Of a stretch of 26,779 nt of DNA, positions 15,319 to 23,326 are shown piece after piece. Position numbers and translations under genes: made by a program. A model generated the notes under the pieces. It had not been told where the DNA came from. It saw only the letters and a program-made list of their open reading frames with translations, and did not search any database. This DNA is from CAZMVU01 sp964569295. Its GTDB lineage: Bacteria; Hydrogenedentota; Hydrogenedentia; Hydrogenedentales; JAGMZX01. The stretch lies in assembly GCA_964569295.1 (NCBI GenBank), contig CAZMVU010000047.1:1-26779 (forward strand). Direction: 5' to 3'. Every line of letters starts with the position of its first letter. Position 1 is the first letter of the stretch.

Positions 15319-17846
15319 CGTCCACGAAGGACAAAAAATCAAAGGCAGGCGCCTTGAGCAAGGAAACGATCGCCGCGTACCTGGCGCCTTTGTTCCGGCG
15401 CCAGCTCATGGGTTGGGCGGGGCCCGCGGCATTTGTGGCTCTCGTCCTGCTGTTGACCACGTTTCCGCAACCGGAGCGCGATTCCCTGCTCGAACACCTC
15501 GATAAAGAGATTGTGGCGAGCGAACGCGTGCAGGCCGCCTTTTCCTATGAAACGGAGGATCTCGCCCTCACCGAGGAGCGGCGTAAAGCCGAAGAGATCA
15601 AGCAACCCCATGTCTACACGGTGCGCGACGCGGTTATCGAATCACAGGTAGAAAAACTTGCCGTGCAGATCGATGCTGTTCGCGGACACCACGACGCGGT
15701 GAGCACGCGCGTGTTCGAGGCGTTGCGGGACTCGACGGCGGAGGAATCGGCCGCAGCGGTAGCGCAGCGTGCCGTGGCGCAGTATGTGGCGGATCTGGAA
15801 GACGAACCGGTCCTGACCGAAACGGGCCTCGATTCGCGCTCTCTTGCCGTATGGCTGCTGCCCGCACCGGACTCGTTGCCCGAGCGCCGCTTTGGCGAGC
15901 CGGCGGATGAGGAAACGCCGGCGCCCGTCATCGAACTCGTTCCGGACGACCCCGAGGCCCTCGAATTCGAGTTCGCCAATTTGTTGTCCACGCTCACGCG
16001 CGAGAATCTCGAGGTGGTGCTGGCCCAAGGCGTGCGCGCGGCCGATCTGCACCCGGCGCTCCAGGAGCGGCGGATTTCCGTGCTCGGCGGTGACGGCGCC
16101 GCTTCGGCGAATGCCGAGATAGCCTTGGCCGACGTGCCCGATCCCACGCGGGCGGCGGAAGCCTTGCGTGCCCGCATTGACGGGGCGGCCAAGCAGTGGG
16201 CCAGCGTGGAAGGGGAGCCGGAGGTTGACTGGGGCAAATTGAGCGATGCGGCCATGGACTTGGTCCGGCCGTTTATCACGGACACCCTGGCGCTCGATCG
16301 CAGCGCTACGGAACAGGCGCGCATGCAGGCGCGCAAGCGTGTCGAGCCCATTGCCAAGGAAATTCAGGCCCGGGAAACCATCATTGATGAAGGCGAGCGC
16401 TGGGACAGCCAGGCCCGCTCGGATGCACGCACCTATCTCGAATTGATGCAGGGCAACACCAAGCCCGAGCGCCGCTTTCTGGCGCGCCTGGTGGCGCATA
16501 TGATCCTCGTTGCCCTTGTGCTGGCCTGTTTGTGGCGCGGCCTCGATATCTTTGGCCCGAAAACCGCGCGCATGCGCACGAACTATTTGAATCTGGCCTT
16601 GTTGCTCCTGGTATCGCTGTTGGCTGTGGGGCGTATTGCCCGCTATATCGAGCCGACCGGGCTTGCGGTACCCGTGGCCGCGGTGGCGATTCTGTACGCT
16701 ATTCTGGTGAACGTGCGCCTGGCGACCATGTTCAGTCTGCTCGCGGCCGGGCTGATTTCCGTGCAATACGGGTATGACTGGCGTCTCGGGGCGGTCAGTA
16801 TCACGATGGCGTTGGCCGGCGTGTTCAGCATCTACAAGGTGCGCAAACGCAGCGACATGACCGCAGCGTCGCTCAAGGCCACCGGCGCCGGCCTGCTGGC
16901 CATGGTGGCCGCCATTCTCGCGCTGGACGGTCTTTTCGCGGAGATTGCCACGGGCCGGTTCGTTCTCATTACCGAGACTGCCGGGCGCCAGCTTGCGCTC
17001 ATCGGGCTGAACGGCGGCGTCTGCATCTTCTTGGTGCCGGGCTTGTTGCCGCCGCTCGAGCGGATGTTCGGGATTACGACGGATATTCAGCTTCTCGAGT
17101 ACTCGGACCTGAACAACGAGGTGCTCGGCCGCTTTGCCATGGAAGTGCCCGCCAGTTGGTCGCATTCGCTCATGATGGGCCAACTCGCCGAGAAGGTGGC
17201 CGAAGCCATTGGGGCCAATGGGCTGCTCACCCGGGTGTGCGCCTACTACCACGATATCGGCAAAATACGTAAACCCGAATACTTCAGCGAGAACCAGACC
17301 GGCGTCAATGTCCATGACAAACTGCCTCCGCGCATGAGCGCGCGCGCCATCAGCACCCATGTAACCTACGGGGTGCAACTGGCGCGCAAGTATCACCTGC
17401 CCCAGCCCATTATCAATGGCATCCTCGAGCACCACGGCACCTTGCCCATCGGCTTCTTTTATCAGCAGGCACGCCAGCAGAAGAAGCATGACGATGTGCG
17501 CGAGGAAAGCTTCCGGTATCCGGGGCCGCGCCCGCAAAGCCGCGAAACGGCCATTCTTATGATCTGCGATGCCGTCGAGTCGGGCGTGCGCTCGATCAAG
17601 AACCCGAACAAGGAGCGGGTGCGCGACCTTGTTAAGAAGATCATTAAGGCGCGGGCCGACGATCGCCAGTTCGATGAGTGCGATCTCACGCTCAAAGATC
17701 TCGATACCATCGCCGATCTGCTTACGGAGGGGGTGGCCGGCGCGTTGCACACGCGCATCGCCTATCCGAATATGGACAAAGGCGAGGAGCAGGCGAATAT
17801 TGTGCCTCTGTCTGGCGGCGATGTATCCGGAGGCGGCGGCTTGTGA
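15315..17846 (+). CDS. pgpH: 7TM-HD family cyclic-di-AMP phosphodiesterase (PgpH-like)
   Basis: An 843-aa membrane protein. One helix near residues 33-52 is followed by a large extracytoplasmic domain (about 55-390), a multi-span 7TMR-HD region (about 393-570) and a cytoplasmic HD domain. Metal-binding residues of the PgpH class are present: H617 (SHSLMMG), H646/D647 (YYHDIGK), H682 (STHVTYG), H706/H707 (LEHHGT) and D752 (MICDAVE). Members characterised in Listeria hydrolyse c-di-AMP to pApA. The ATG overlaps the phoH stop (ATGA), and GGAAGG lies 9 nt upstream inside phoH. No diadenylate cyclase is in the window, so the substrate is inferred from family. Confidence 0.93.
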   Translation: MTSTKDKKSKAGALSKETIAAYLAPLFRRQLMGWAGPAAFVALVLLLTTFPQPERDSLLEHLDKEIVASERVQAAFSYETEDLALTEERRKAEEIKQPHVYTVRDAVIESQVEKLAVQIDAVRGHHDAVSTRVFEALRDSTAEESAAAVAQRAVAQYVADLEDEPVLTETGLDSRSLAVWLLPAPDSLPERRFGEPADEETPAPVIELVPDDPEALEFEFANLLSTLTRENLEVVLAQGVRAADLHPALQERRISVLGGDGAASANAEIALADVPDPTRAAEALRARIDGAAKQWASVEGEPEVDWGKLSDAAMDLVRPFITDTLALDRSATEQARMQARKRVEPIAKEIQARETIIDEGERWDSQARSDARTYLELMQGNTKPERRFLARLVAHMILVALVLACLWRGLDIFGPKTARMRTNYLNLALLLLVSLLAVGRIARYIEPTGLAVPVAAVAILYAILVNVRLATMFSLLAAGLISVQYGYDWRLGAVSITMALAGVFSIYKVRKRSDMTAASLKATGAGLLAMVAAILALDGLFAEIATGRFVLITETAGRQLALIGLNGGVCIFLVPGLLPPLERMFGITTDIQLLEYSDLNNEVLGRFAMEVPASWSHSLMMGQLAEKVAEAIGANGLLTRVCAYYHDIGKIRKPEYFSENQTGVNVHDKLPPRMSARAISTHVTYGVQLARKYHLPQPIINGILEHHGTLPIGFFYQQARQQKKHDDVREESFRYPGPRPQSRETAILMICDAVESGVRSIKNPNKERVRDLVKKIIKARADDRQFDECDLTLKDLDTIADLLTEGVAGALHTRIAYPNMDKGEEQANIVPLSGGDVSGGGGL

Positions 17847-18304
17847 ACGTTCACCTCGATGTGCGCAATGCGTCTTCGATTAAAGGGGTGTACCGCGGCG
17901 ACAACCTGCGGCGCATTGCTGAACGGGTGTGTGCCGGTGAAGGGGTTGACGGTCCCGTCGAGGTGAGTCTTTTGTTGTGTGATGACCCATTTATCACGGA
18001 GTTGAACCGCCAGTATCGCGGGAAGGACGCGCCTACGGACGTATTGTCCTTTGCTCAGCAAGACGCGGGCTTTCCCGGAACGGCGGTGTTGGGCGATGTT
18101 GTTATTTCATTGGAAACGGTTGCGCGATACTGCGAAGGCGATCAGGCGGCCATGCGCGATGAAGTGCGGCTGCTTTTCTGCCACGGTGTGCTGCATCTGC
18201 TCGGCTATGGCCATGCCGAGAAGCAGGCGCGCCGCATAATGCAGGAGAAACAGGCCCAGTATCTGGGCTGCGCACCACAAGCCGCGTGGCGCGTGCGCGG
18301 GTGA
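17843..18304 (+). CDS. ybeY: Endoribonuclease YbeY (rRNA maturation factor)
   Basis: A 153-aa zinc-dependent protein needed for 16S rRNA 3'-end maturation and ribosome quality control. The GTG start overlaps the pgpH stop (GTGA) and has GGAGG 9 nt upstream. The conserved substrate-side block LNRQYRGKDAPTDVLSFA is at about 54-71. The zinc motif reads HGVLHLLGYGH, with ligands H114, H118 and H124 all present. The usual Asp of GYDH is Gly (residue 123), which does not remove a metal ligand. The order phoH-(pgpH)-ybeY-corC mirrors ybeZ-ybeY-ybeX of E. coli, supporting a joint role in RNA metabolism. Confidence 0.96.
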   Translation: MNVHLDVRNASSIKGVYRGDNLRRIAERVCAGEGVDGPVEVSLLLCDDPFITELNRQYRGKDAPTDVLSFAQQDAGFPGTAVLGDVVISLETVARYCEGDQAAMRDEVRLLFCHGVLHLLGYGHAEKQARRIMQEKQAQYLGCAPQAAWRVRG

Positions 18305-18313
18305 CGGGGGCAA

Positions 18314-19864
18314 ATGTCCCAATCGGCCCGCAACGTGCACGAGGCGGAGGCGATTACGCCGTTGGAAGACGATAGCGTTCCGTCACGAAGTAGACGGCGA
18401 CATAGCGCCCGGCGCTCCGGGCTGCGCCTTTTCGGCGTGACAGCACTCTGGGTTGGTGTGGTGTTGCTCGTGCTGGGCGCACGTGGCGGGGACCCGGCCA
18501 CCTCTGAGGTAGAGAGCATTGCCAAGGCTGCTGAAAGCAGCCCCCCGTTGTATCCTGGCAACCCGCTGCCGCCGTCCATCATCGCACTGTCCATCATGCT
18601 TCTGGGGGGAAGTGCTTTTTTTTCTGCGGCGGAGGTGGCATTCTTCTCGCTCCACAAGGTGCGTGTGCGCGCCATGCGAGAAAGCCCCCAGTTGCTCGAC
18701 CGGCTGGCGGCGGGTTTGCTCGAGCACCCCGGCAGTCTGCTCACGACCATCCTCATGAGCAATGCGATAGTGAACGTATTGCTGAGTGTGGTACTGGGGA
18801 CGCGGATCGAGCGCGCGCTCAGTGAGGGGGTGACCGAGAATCCCGCCATTTCCTACGTGTTGGCGGTGCTTGTATCGACCGGCCTGTTGGTGTCTTTCGG
18901 CGAGATCATACCCAAGGTGCTTGTGGTCTGGCGCAACGAGGCCTATGCCCGCCTCGCCGCCTTACCCCTCTATTTACTCGGCAGCATTCTCGCGCCTCTG
19001 CGCAACGCGATAATCCGGATTACCGGCTTCCTTTTCAAGGTTACCCGCTTCAGCGATCTCGTGCCCGCACCTTTCATGACCGACGGTGAACTAAAGTCGG
19101 TCCTTTCTGAAAGTGAGGCGAGCGGTGTTATCGAGACGGACGAGCGGCGCATGATTGAAGGCATCCTTGAGTTCACCGGCATGCGCGTCAACGAGATCCT
19201 CATTCCCCGGCCCGATGTGGTTGCGCTGCCGCTCGATGCTACCATTGCCGAAGCGCTGGCCCTGCTGCGCGAACATGAATACGCGCGTATCCCCGTGTAC
19301 GAGGAGAACCTCGACCATATGAAGGGGGTGCTCTATACCAAAGATTTGCTGCCCGCGTTCCGCGATGGCCGTTTGGAAGAGCCCATTCAGCCGCTGCTGC
19401 GCCGGCCCCTGTTCGTACCCGAGACGATGACCGTCGCCGAGTTCGTGAAGACGGCCCAGCGCCTGCACATGCACCTTGCCGTGGTCGTTGATGAATACGG
19501 CGGCACCGAAGGCATCGTCGCCCTGCAGGACGCGTTGCGGGAGTTGGTCGGCGAGTTCACCGAGGAACTGCAAGACCGGGAGCCGCCCTATGTGCAAGTG
19601 AGCGCTTCCGAGTACCAGGTCGAAGGCAACATGCCGCTCGATGATCTCGAGGATCTCATCGGCATTGCCGTCGAAGACGAAGAGCACACGACCGTGGCCG
19701 GGTTCCTGCTTCAGCGTTCTGAGCGCCTGCTCGAGGTAGGCGATCAGATCGACTATGACGGCGTGCGGTTCACGGTCGAGGAAGTTGACCGGCACCGTAT
19801 CGAACGGGTGCGTATCGAGGTATTGCGCCACGGCGCGGCCGAAGAGGGTGAGATGTCGCCATGA
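18314..19864 (+). CDS. CNNM/CorC-type transporter-like protein with CBS pair (first)
   Basis: A 516-aa membrane protein. A basic N-terminal extension of about 40 residues (SRSRRRHSARR) leads into one helix (41-57), then the CNNM/DUF21 transmembrane domain (about 85-265: SAFFSAAEVAFFSLHKVRVR, SFGEIIPKVL). A CBS pair follows (about 290-415: VNEILIPRPDVVALP, VVVDEYGGTEGIVALQDAL), then a CorC_HlyC C-terminal domain (about 430-510). Such proteins are implicated in Mg2+/Co2+ export. The N-terminal extension and extra helix are longer than in most homologues. It starts 9 nt after ybeY and its stop overlaps the next start. Confidence 0.9.
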   Translation: MSQSARNVHEAEAITPLEDDSVPSRSRRRHSARRSGLRLFGVTALWVGVVLLVLGARGGDPATSEVESIAKAAESSPPLYPGNPLPPSIIALSIMLLGGSAFFSAAEVAFFSLHKVRVRAMRESPQLLDRLAAGLLEHPGSLLTTILMSNAIVNVLLSVVLGTRIERALSEGVTENPAISYVLAVLVSTGLLVSFGEIIPKVLVVWRNEAYARLAALPLYLLGSILAPLRNAIIRITGFLFKVTRFSDLVPAPFMTDGELKSVLSESEASGVIETDERRMIEGILEFTGMRVNEILIPRPDVVALPLDATIAEALALLREHEYARIPVYEENLDHMKGVLYTKDLLPAFRDGRLEEPIQPLLRRPLFVPETMTVAEFVKTAQRLHMHLAVVVDEYGGTEGIVALQDALRELVGEFTEELQDREPPYVQVSASEYQVEGNMPLDDLEDLIGIAVEDEEHTTVAGFLLQRSERLLEVGDQIDYDGVRFTVEEVDRHRIERVRIEVLRHGAAEEGEMSP

Positions 19865-21123
19865 TCCTGTTCGCAATCTTTCTTATGGGCATTGGGCTCA
19901 ATGCGTTTTTTGCCGGCTACGAGACGGGATTCGTGGCGGCGAATCCCATTCGCGTGCGGCACTTGGCCGAACACGAGAAACACCCGGGTGCGCTGCGTTT
20001 GTTGGCGTATATGGAGCGGCCGGAGTACATGCTCACCCTCCTGTTGCTAGGCACGAACTTGGCGCTTGTCACTGCGAGTATCGCGATTACCGACCTGTTG
20101 CGCAGTGCTACCCTCGCGACCCTCGTGGCCACGCCGTTCGTGCTCATCTTTGGCGAAATCGTGCCCAAAAGCATGTTCCGCATTCATCCCACGCGCCTGG
20201 CCCTGCTTTTCCTGCCGATGCTCCGCTTTTTCGATGCCATCCTCTTACCCATCGTCTACCCAGTCACCTGGGTAGCGCGGCCTTTCCAGTCCCTGCTGGG
20301 TGATGAAACGCGCCATCAGAACATTCGGCTGCTCATGAGTTCTGTCGAGGACGTGCGTAACCTTGTTGATGAAAGCGCTGACCATGGCGCTATCGAGCCG
20401 GAGAAGCAGCAGATGATCCACGCCGTCATCGATCTGCAGAATAAGCAGGCCAATGAGGCCATGGTGCCGCGCATCGACATCCGCGCCATGCCGCATACGG
20501 CGTCGCATGATGAACTGCTCAACCTTTTTGCGGAAACCGGGCTGACGCGCATCCCGATTTACAAGGAGACTATCGACGAGGTTATCGGCGTGGTAAATGC
20601 TTTCGACGTCCTTTCCGATGCCACGCCGGAGGACAGCCGTATCGACCGCTTCACCCAGGATATTCTGCATGTGCCCGACTCGATGAAACTCGATGATCTG
20701 TTGAAGACCATGCGTATCGAGGGGCACCACATGGCCATTGTGACCGATGAGTATGGCGGCACCGACGGGCTTATTACCATCGAGGACATCCTCGAAGAAA
20801 TCCTCGGTGAGATTCAGGACGAGTTCGACAAGGACGAAACCGCGATACGCCGTGTCGGGCCGCGCGCGTTCGTTGTCGATGCGCGCCTGGAACTCGATGA
20901 CGCCGCCTTCCACATGAATACCGCCATCTGCGATGAAGAGGTGGATACCGTGGGCGGCTGGATTATGCACCAGGCGGGGCGCATCCCCGCCAAGGGCGAG
21001 GTCCTCGAGATCGGCCGCTTCCGCGCGACCATTCTCGAAGGCTCGGCCAACCAGATATCGAGCATACGGATCGAAATCCTGAAAGACGAAGAGGCGCCCG
21101 ACGGCCAGGAAAAAGAGAAGTAG
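19861..21123 (+). CDS. CNNM/CorC-type transporter-like protein with CBS pair (second)
   Basis: A 420-aa paralogue of the preceding gene, joined to it by an ATGA overlap. It begins directly in the CNNM/DUF21 membrane domain (residues 1-150; NAFFAGYETGFVAANPIRVR and FGEIVPKSMF). Then come CBS motifs (NEAMVPRIDIRAMP at about 200, AIVTDEYGGTDGLITIEDIL at about 298) and a CorC_HlyC domain (about 335-410). It lacks the basic N-terminal extension. Two unlike paralogues in tandem may form a heteromeric complex or have different ion specificity; that is inference. It is the last gene of the phoH operon. Confidence 0.9.
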   Translation: MILFAIFLMGIGLNAFFAGYETGFVAANPIRVRHLAEHEKHPGALRLLAYMERPEYMLTLLLLGTNLALVTASIAITDLLRSATLATLVATPFVLIFGEIVPKSMFRIHPTRLALLFLPMLRFFDAILLPIVYPVTWVARPFQSLLGDETRHQNIRLLMSSVEDVRNLVDESADHGAIEPEKQQMIHAVIDLQNKQANEAMVPRIDIRAMPHTASHDELLNLFAETGLTRIPIYKETIDEVIGVVNAFDVLSDATPEDSRIDRFTQDILHVPDSMKLDDLLKTMRIEGHHMAIVTDEYGGTDGLITIEDILEEILGEIQDEFDKDETAIRRVGPRAFVVDARLELDDAAFHMNTAICDEEVDTVGGWIMHQAGRIPAKGEVLEIGRFRATILEGSANQISSIRIEILKDEEAPDGQEKEK

Positions 21124-21176
21124 CGTTTTTGGGTGCGGTCTGCGAGCAACTGTCGCCGGCTGGTTACAGGCTGGTA

Positions 21177-21221
21177 TCTCCCGATTGGGCCACTGCGCGG
21201 ATTGCCATTGCGGTGGGGAGA
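21177..21221. terminator. Hairpin downstream of the CNNM gene pair
   Basis: TCTCC (21177-21181) pairs with GGAGA (21217-21221), and CCACTGC (21190-21196) pairs with GCGGTGG (21210-21216, one G-T wobble), with an 8-nt bulge on the left arm. It lies about 55 nt after the operon's last stop codon, between convergent genes. No T-run follows, so this is at most a non-canonical terminator. Confidence 0.35.
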
Positions 21222-21350
21222 CCGGCTACCGCACAGCAAAGCCTGAGGTGCGCGGGGTCCGTACGAGCGCTGTGGCAAGCCATGAACAAACGTGTACTTG
21301 CGTGCGGGGGGATACCGGTTGTGAAAAAGGGGAAAAAGGCACTTCTTAGG

Positions 21351-21422
21351 CGTTTGCCGTGAGCCGTTTTCCATATTTGGCAGGCCCCTCCCGGTATCGG
21401 CGCAGGGAGCGGTTCCGGCACG
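21351..21422 (+). repeat. Dispersed intergenic repeat, copy B
   Basis: The core CGTTTGCCGTGAGCC (21351-21365) is identical to copies A and C, and identity with A extends to 19 bp. The second block (21393-21422) matches copy A at 24 of 30 bases. It lies 228 bp after the second CNNM gene and in its reading direction. Confidence 0.75.
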
Positions 21423-21604
21423 ATCACGAGACCGCGCATAACAGGAGCAGTCATCCTTCCCGAAAAATGCTGGAATGACGGGATTCGGGGGGTGGCGTAC
21501 AGAAAGTCCTGAAGACGTGGTGCTATTCACCGGCAGGTCTTCTGGGTTCCCGTTTCTCTGCGCACTGCCGGAAGCCAGTTTCGTTCTTCGAAGGCAATCC
21601 CGCA

Positions 21605-23047
21605 CTATTGTGCCGCCACGTGCTCCGGACGCTCCATGATCGCCTCGAAAAGGCCGCGCACTGTTTTGCTGATCTTGTCCGCAGCGGCTTCATCGAGGTA
21701 GCTCGAGCGGGCGCGCCAGGTTTCGTAACCGCCCAGTGCGTGTTGTTTCGCCGTGGGCAGGTAGCCATTGTAGCCGTTGGCGAGTTCGATAGTAAACGTG
21801 GTATCGAAGGGGCTTGCTTCGCGCACCGCCAGGCCGATTTCACAGAACACCTCGCAGGGAATCGCGGCAATGCCCAACTCACCAATCCGCACCACCTGCA
21901 ACGGCACATCCACGGTGTCCGGATACTCGGCGAGCAGGACCGTTTCCCGCGCGTAGATTTGCGGCAATGTGGTGAGTGGTTCGCCGCCGGCTTCCTCGAG
22001 GATTTCACGTGCCCGCTCCAACGCGTCGGTGTCCGGCTTGCGCACGCCGCGCGCGATGTCTTTCACCGCCGCATCGAGCGCGGCCTGGTCGCGCCATTCG
22101 ATGTCCGCGTAAATGCGCACCGCCTCGTCCGCCACGCGCCGCGCCACGTGCTTCATCTGTTCATATGGCGCCTTGCTTTCCGACGGCTTCGTGAAGTCGA
22201 TGTTGTTGATGTCGCCGCTGGCGCCGTTCGAGAGCATTGCCACGAACCCCGGCTCTTGCAGCGGGTCGGACAGTTCCGTTTCGGCCATGCGCGCGAAGTA
22301 GCCGAAGTAATCCGCCGACACCTCGGGGCCGGCCGTGCCGCCGACATAGTGCAGGCTATAGTTTGCGAGTAGGGCGATGGGCAGGCCCTCGGGCGTCTGT
22401 GCGGCGAGCACGTGCACGCTGGTGTCAACGGGTCCCGCCGGCTCGATGAGCGCGTCGTGTCCGCGCGGCGGGTTCATTTTCACCTTGTCCTGACCACCGA
22501 ACGGGTTCGGCGGAATCGCATCCTCTTCCATGTGCCAGCGCCGGTTGAACACCTCGCCCTCGACCTTGCCCACGCCCCAACCAATGCGGGCCGGTTGCAG
22601 GTTGTTCTTGGCACGCACTATGCCGTCGGCGATGCGCTGGGTAAGGAAAGCGTTGTATTCCGGGGTGGGGTCGCTCTGGAAGACCGGCGTGGCGCAGGCG
22701 GCCGTGTGGCTGTGGGTCGCGGCCATGAGCATGTGCGCCGGTGGAATACCGCTTGCCTCAGAAGCCCGGGCCTTCGCCGCATCGAATGTGTCCCGGGGCA
22801 CCATGCAACTGTCCACCAGCACGAAAGCCAGGCGCGTGCTGCCGTTGTCCAGCACAAGGCAGCGTGCGTGAAGTTCGTCGTGGATGTCTGTGGCCGCGCG
22901 GTCGCGCATGTGGCCGGCGAGGGAAGTCCCCAGTGGCGGGGTGATGTTGCTGGTGGCTGCGCCGGCCTGGAATTCAGCGGCTATGGCGGGTGTGGTGAGT
23001 AGAAGTGCTGCTGCGAAGAAGAGGGTGAGGAGGATTCTCGTGCGCAT
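21605..23047 (-). CDS. Secreted neutral/alkaline ceramidase-like protein
   Basis: A 480-aa protein of the neutral/alkaline non-lysosomal ceramidase family (N-terminal domain type). The start is MRTRILLTLFF, where AAAGGAGC lies about 8 nt upstream and a signal peptide (1-23, ending AIAA) is created; the longer frame up to 23476 is only a readthrough of repeat DNA. Family hallmarks include GAATSNITPPLGTSLAGHM after the signal peptide, MAATHSHTAA (putative zinc ligands), NYSLHYVGG, SNGASGDINNIDF and ELANGYNGYLPT. It lacks the long C-terminal domain of classical ceramidases. In environmental bacteria this family is widespread and the true substrate is usually untested, so lipid amidase activity is inferred. 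Confidence 0.85.
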   Translation of the reverse strand: MRTRILLTLFFAAALLLTTPAIAAEFQAGAATSNITPPLGTSLAGHMRDRAATDIHDELHARCLVLDNGSTRLAFVLVDSCMVPRDTFDAAKARASEASGIPPAHMLMAATHSHTAACATPVFQSDPTPEYNAFLTQRIADGIVRAKNNLQPARIGWGVGKVEGEVFNRRWHMEEDAIPPNPFGGQDKVKMNPPRGHDALIEPAGPVDTSVHVLAAQTPEGLPIALLANYSLHYVGGTAGPEVSADYFGYFARMAETELSDPLQEPGFVAMLSNGASGDINNIDFTKPSESKAPYEQMKHVARRVADEAVRIYADIEWRDQAALDAAVKDIARGVRKPDTDALERAREILEEAGGEPLTTLPQIYARETVLLAEYPDTVDVPLQVVRIGELGIAAIPCEVFCEIGLAVREASPFDTTFTIELANGYNGYLPTAKQHALGGYETWRARSSYLDEAAADKISKTVRGLFEAIMERPEHVAAQ

Positions 23048-23070
23048 GGGGGATGCTCCTTTTTTTGGGC

Positions 23071-23079
23071 ATTTTAGCA
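23071..23079 (-). promoter_or_regulatory. Extended -10 promoter of the ceramidase-like gene
   Basis: On the minus strand TGCTAAAAT forms an extended -10 element (TAAAAT at 23076-23071). TTGTGG lies 19 bp upstream as a poor -35. Transcription would start near 23065, giving a leader of about 18 nt with the SD. Confidence 0.45.
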
Positions 23080-23091
23080 TGTGTGCGAAGA

Positions 23092-23203
23092 GTAACCACA
23101 AAGACACGGAGGACACAAAGAACGCACAAAGGGAAGAGGGGGAGAGGGGGAGAGGGGAAGAAGGGGAGAGGAGGGGAGAGGAGCAGAGAGGGGGAGAGGG
23201 GGA
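23092..23203. repeat. CACAAAGACAC-type repeat followed by a purine tract
   Basis: The plus strand carries short related words (ACCACAAAGACACGGAGG, GACACAAAGAACG, GCACAAAGGG), followed by GA-rich DNA. Bases 23128-23203 are all purine except a single C at 23184. From memory, elements of this CACAAAGACAC kind recur in intergenic DNA of several environmental phyla and are often mis-annotated as small proteins. The tract could form triplex DNA. It lies just upstream of the ceramidase-like promoter. Confidence 0.65.
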
Positions 23204-23326
23204 TAATCTCGGTCGGTTTCTTCTGGTTCGTGCGGGAAAGTCCGTTTGCCGCGGCGCAGGCCAATATATTAGGGTGCCGTGTGGGCGCGGGGCAAAAGGA
23301 TGAGGTGACTGTATGGGAGACAGCGT

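Larger units (their letters stand above)
21124..21604. other. Intergenic gap between convergent genes
   Basis: This 481-bp gap has no credible gene. It contains a long hairpin (21177-21221), an 11-mer TGGCAAGCCAT (21273-21283) also found at 26463-26473, and repeat copy B. Short open frames here (for example 21129-21362) have no SD or family resemblance. Confidence 0.6.

Noticed and set aside
15642..17750. A 702-codon open frame on the minus strand opposite pgpH
   Set aside because: It is a shadow of a certain gene caused by the same codon bias; its composition is unlike a real protein and no motif is visible.
23128..23203. The GA-rich tract considered as a CRISPR or tandem-repeat array
   Set aside because: There are no spacers of constant length and no palindromic repeat unit; it is an irregular purine tract.
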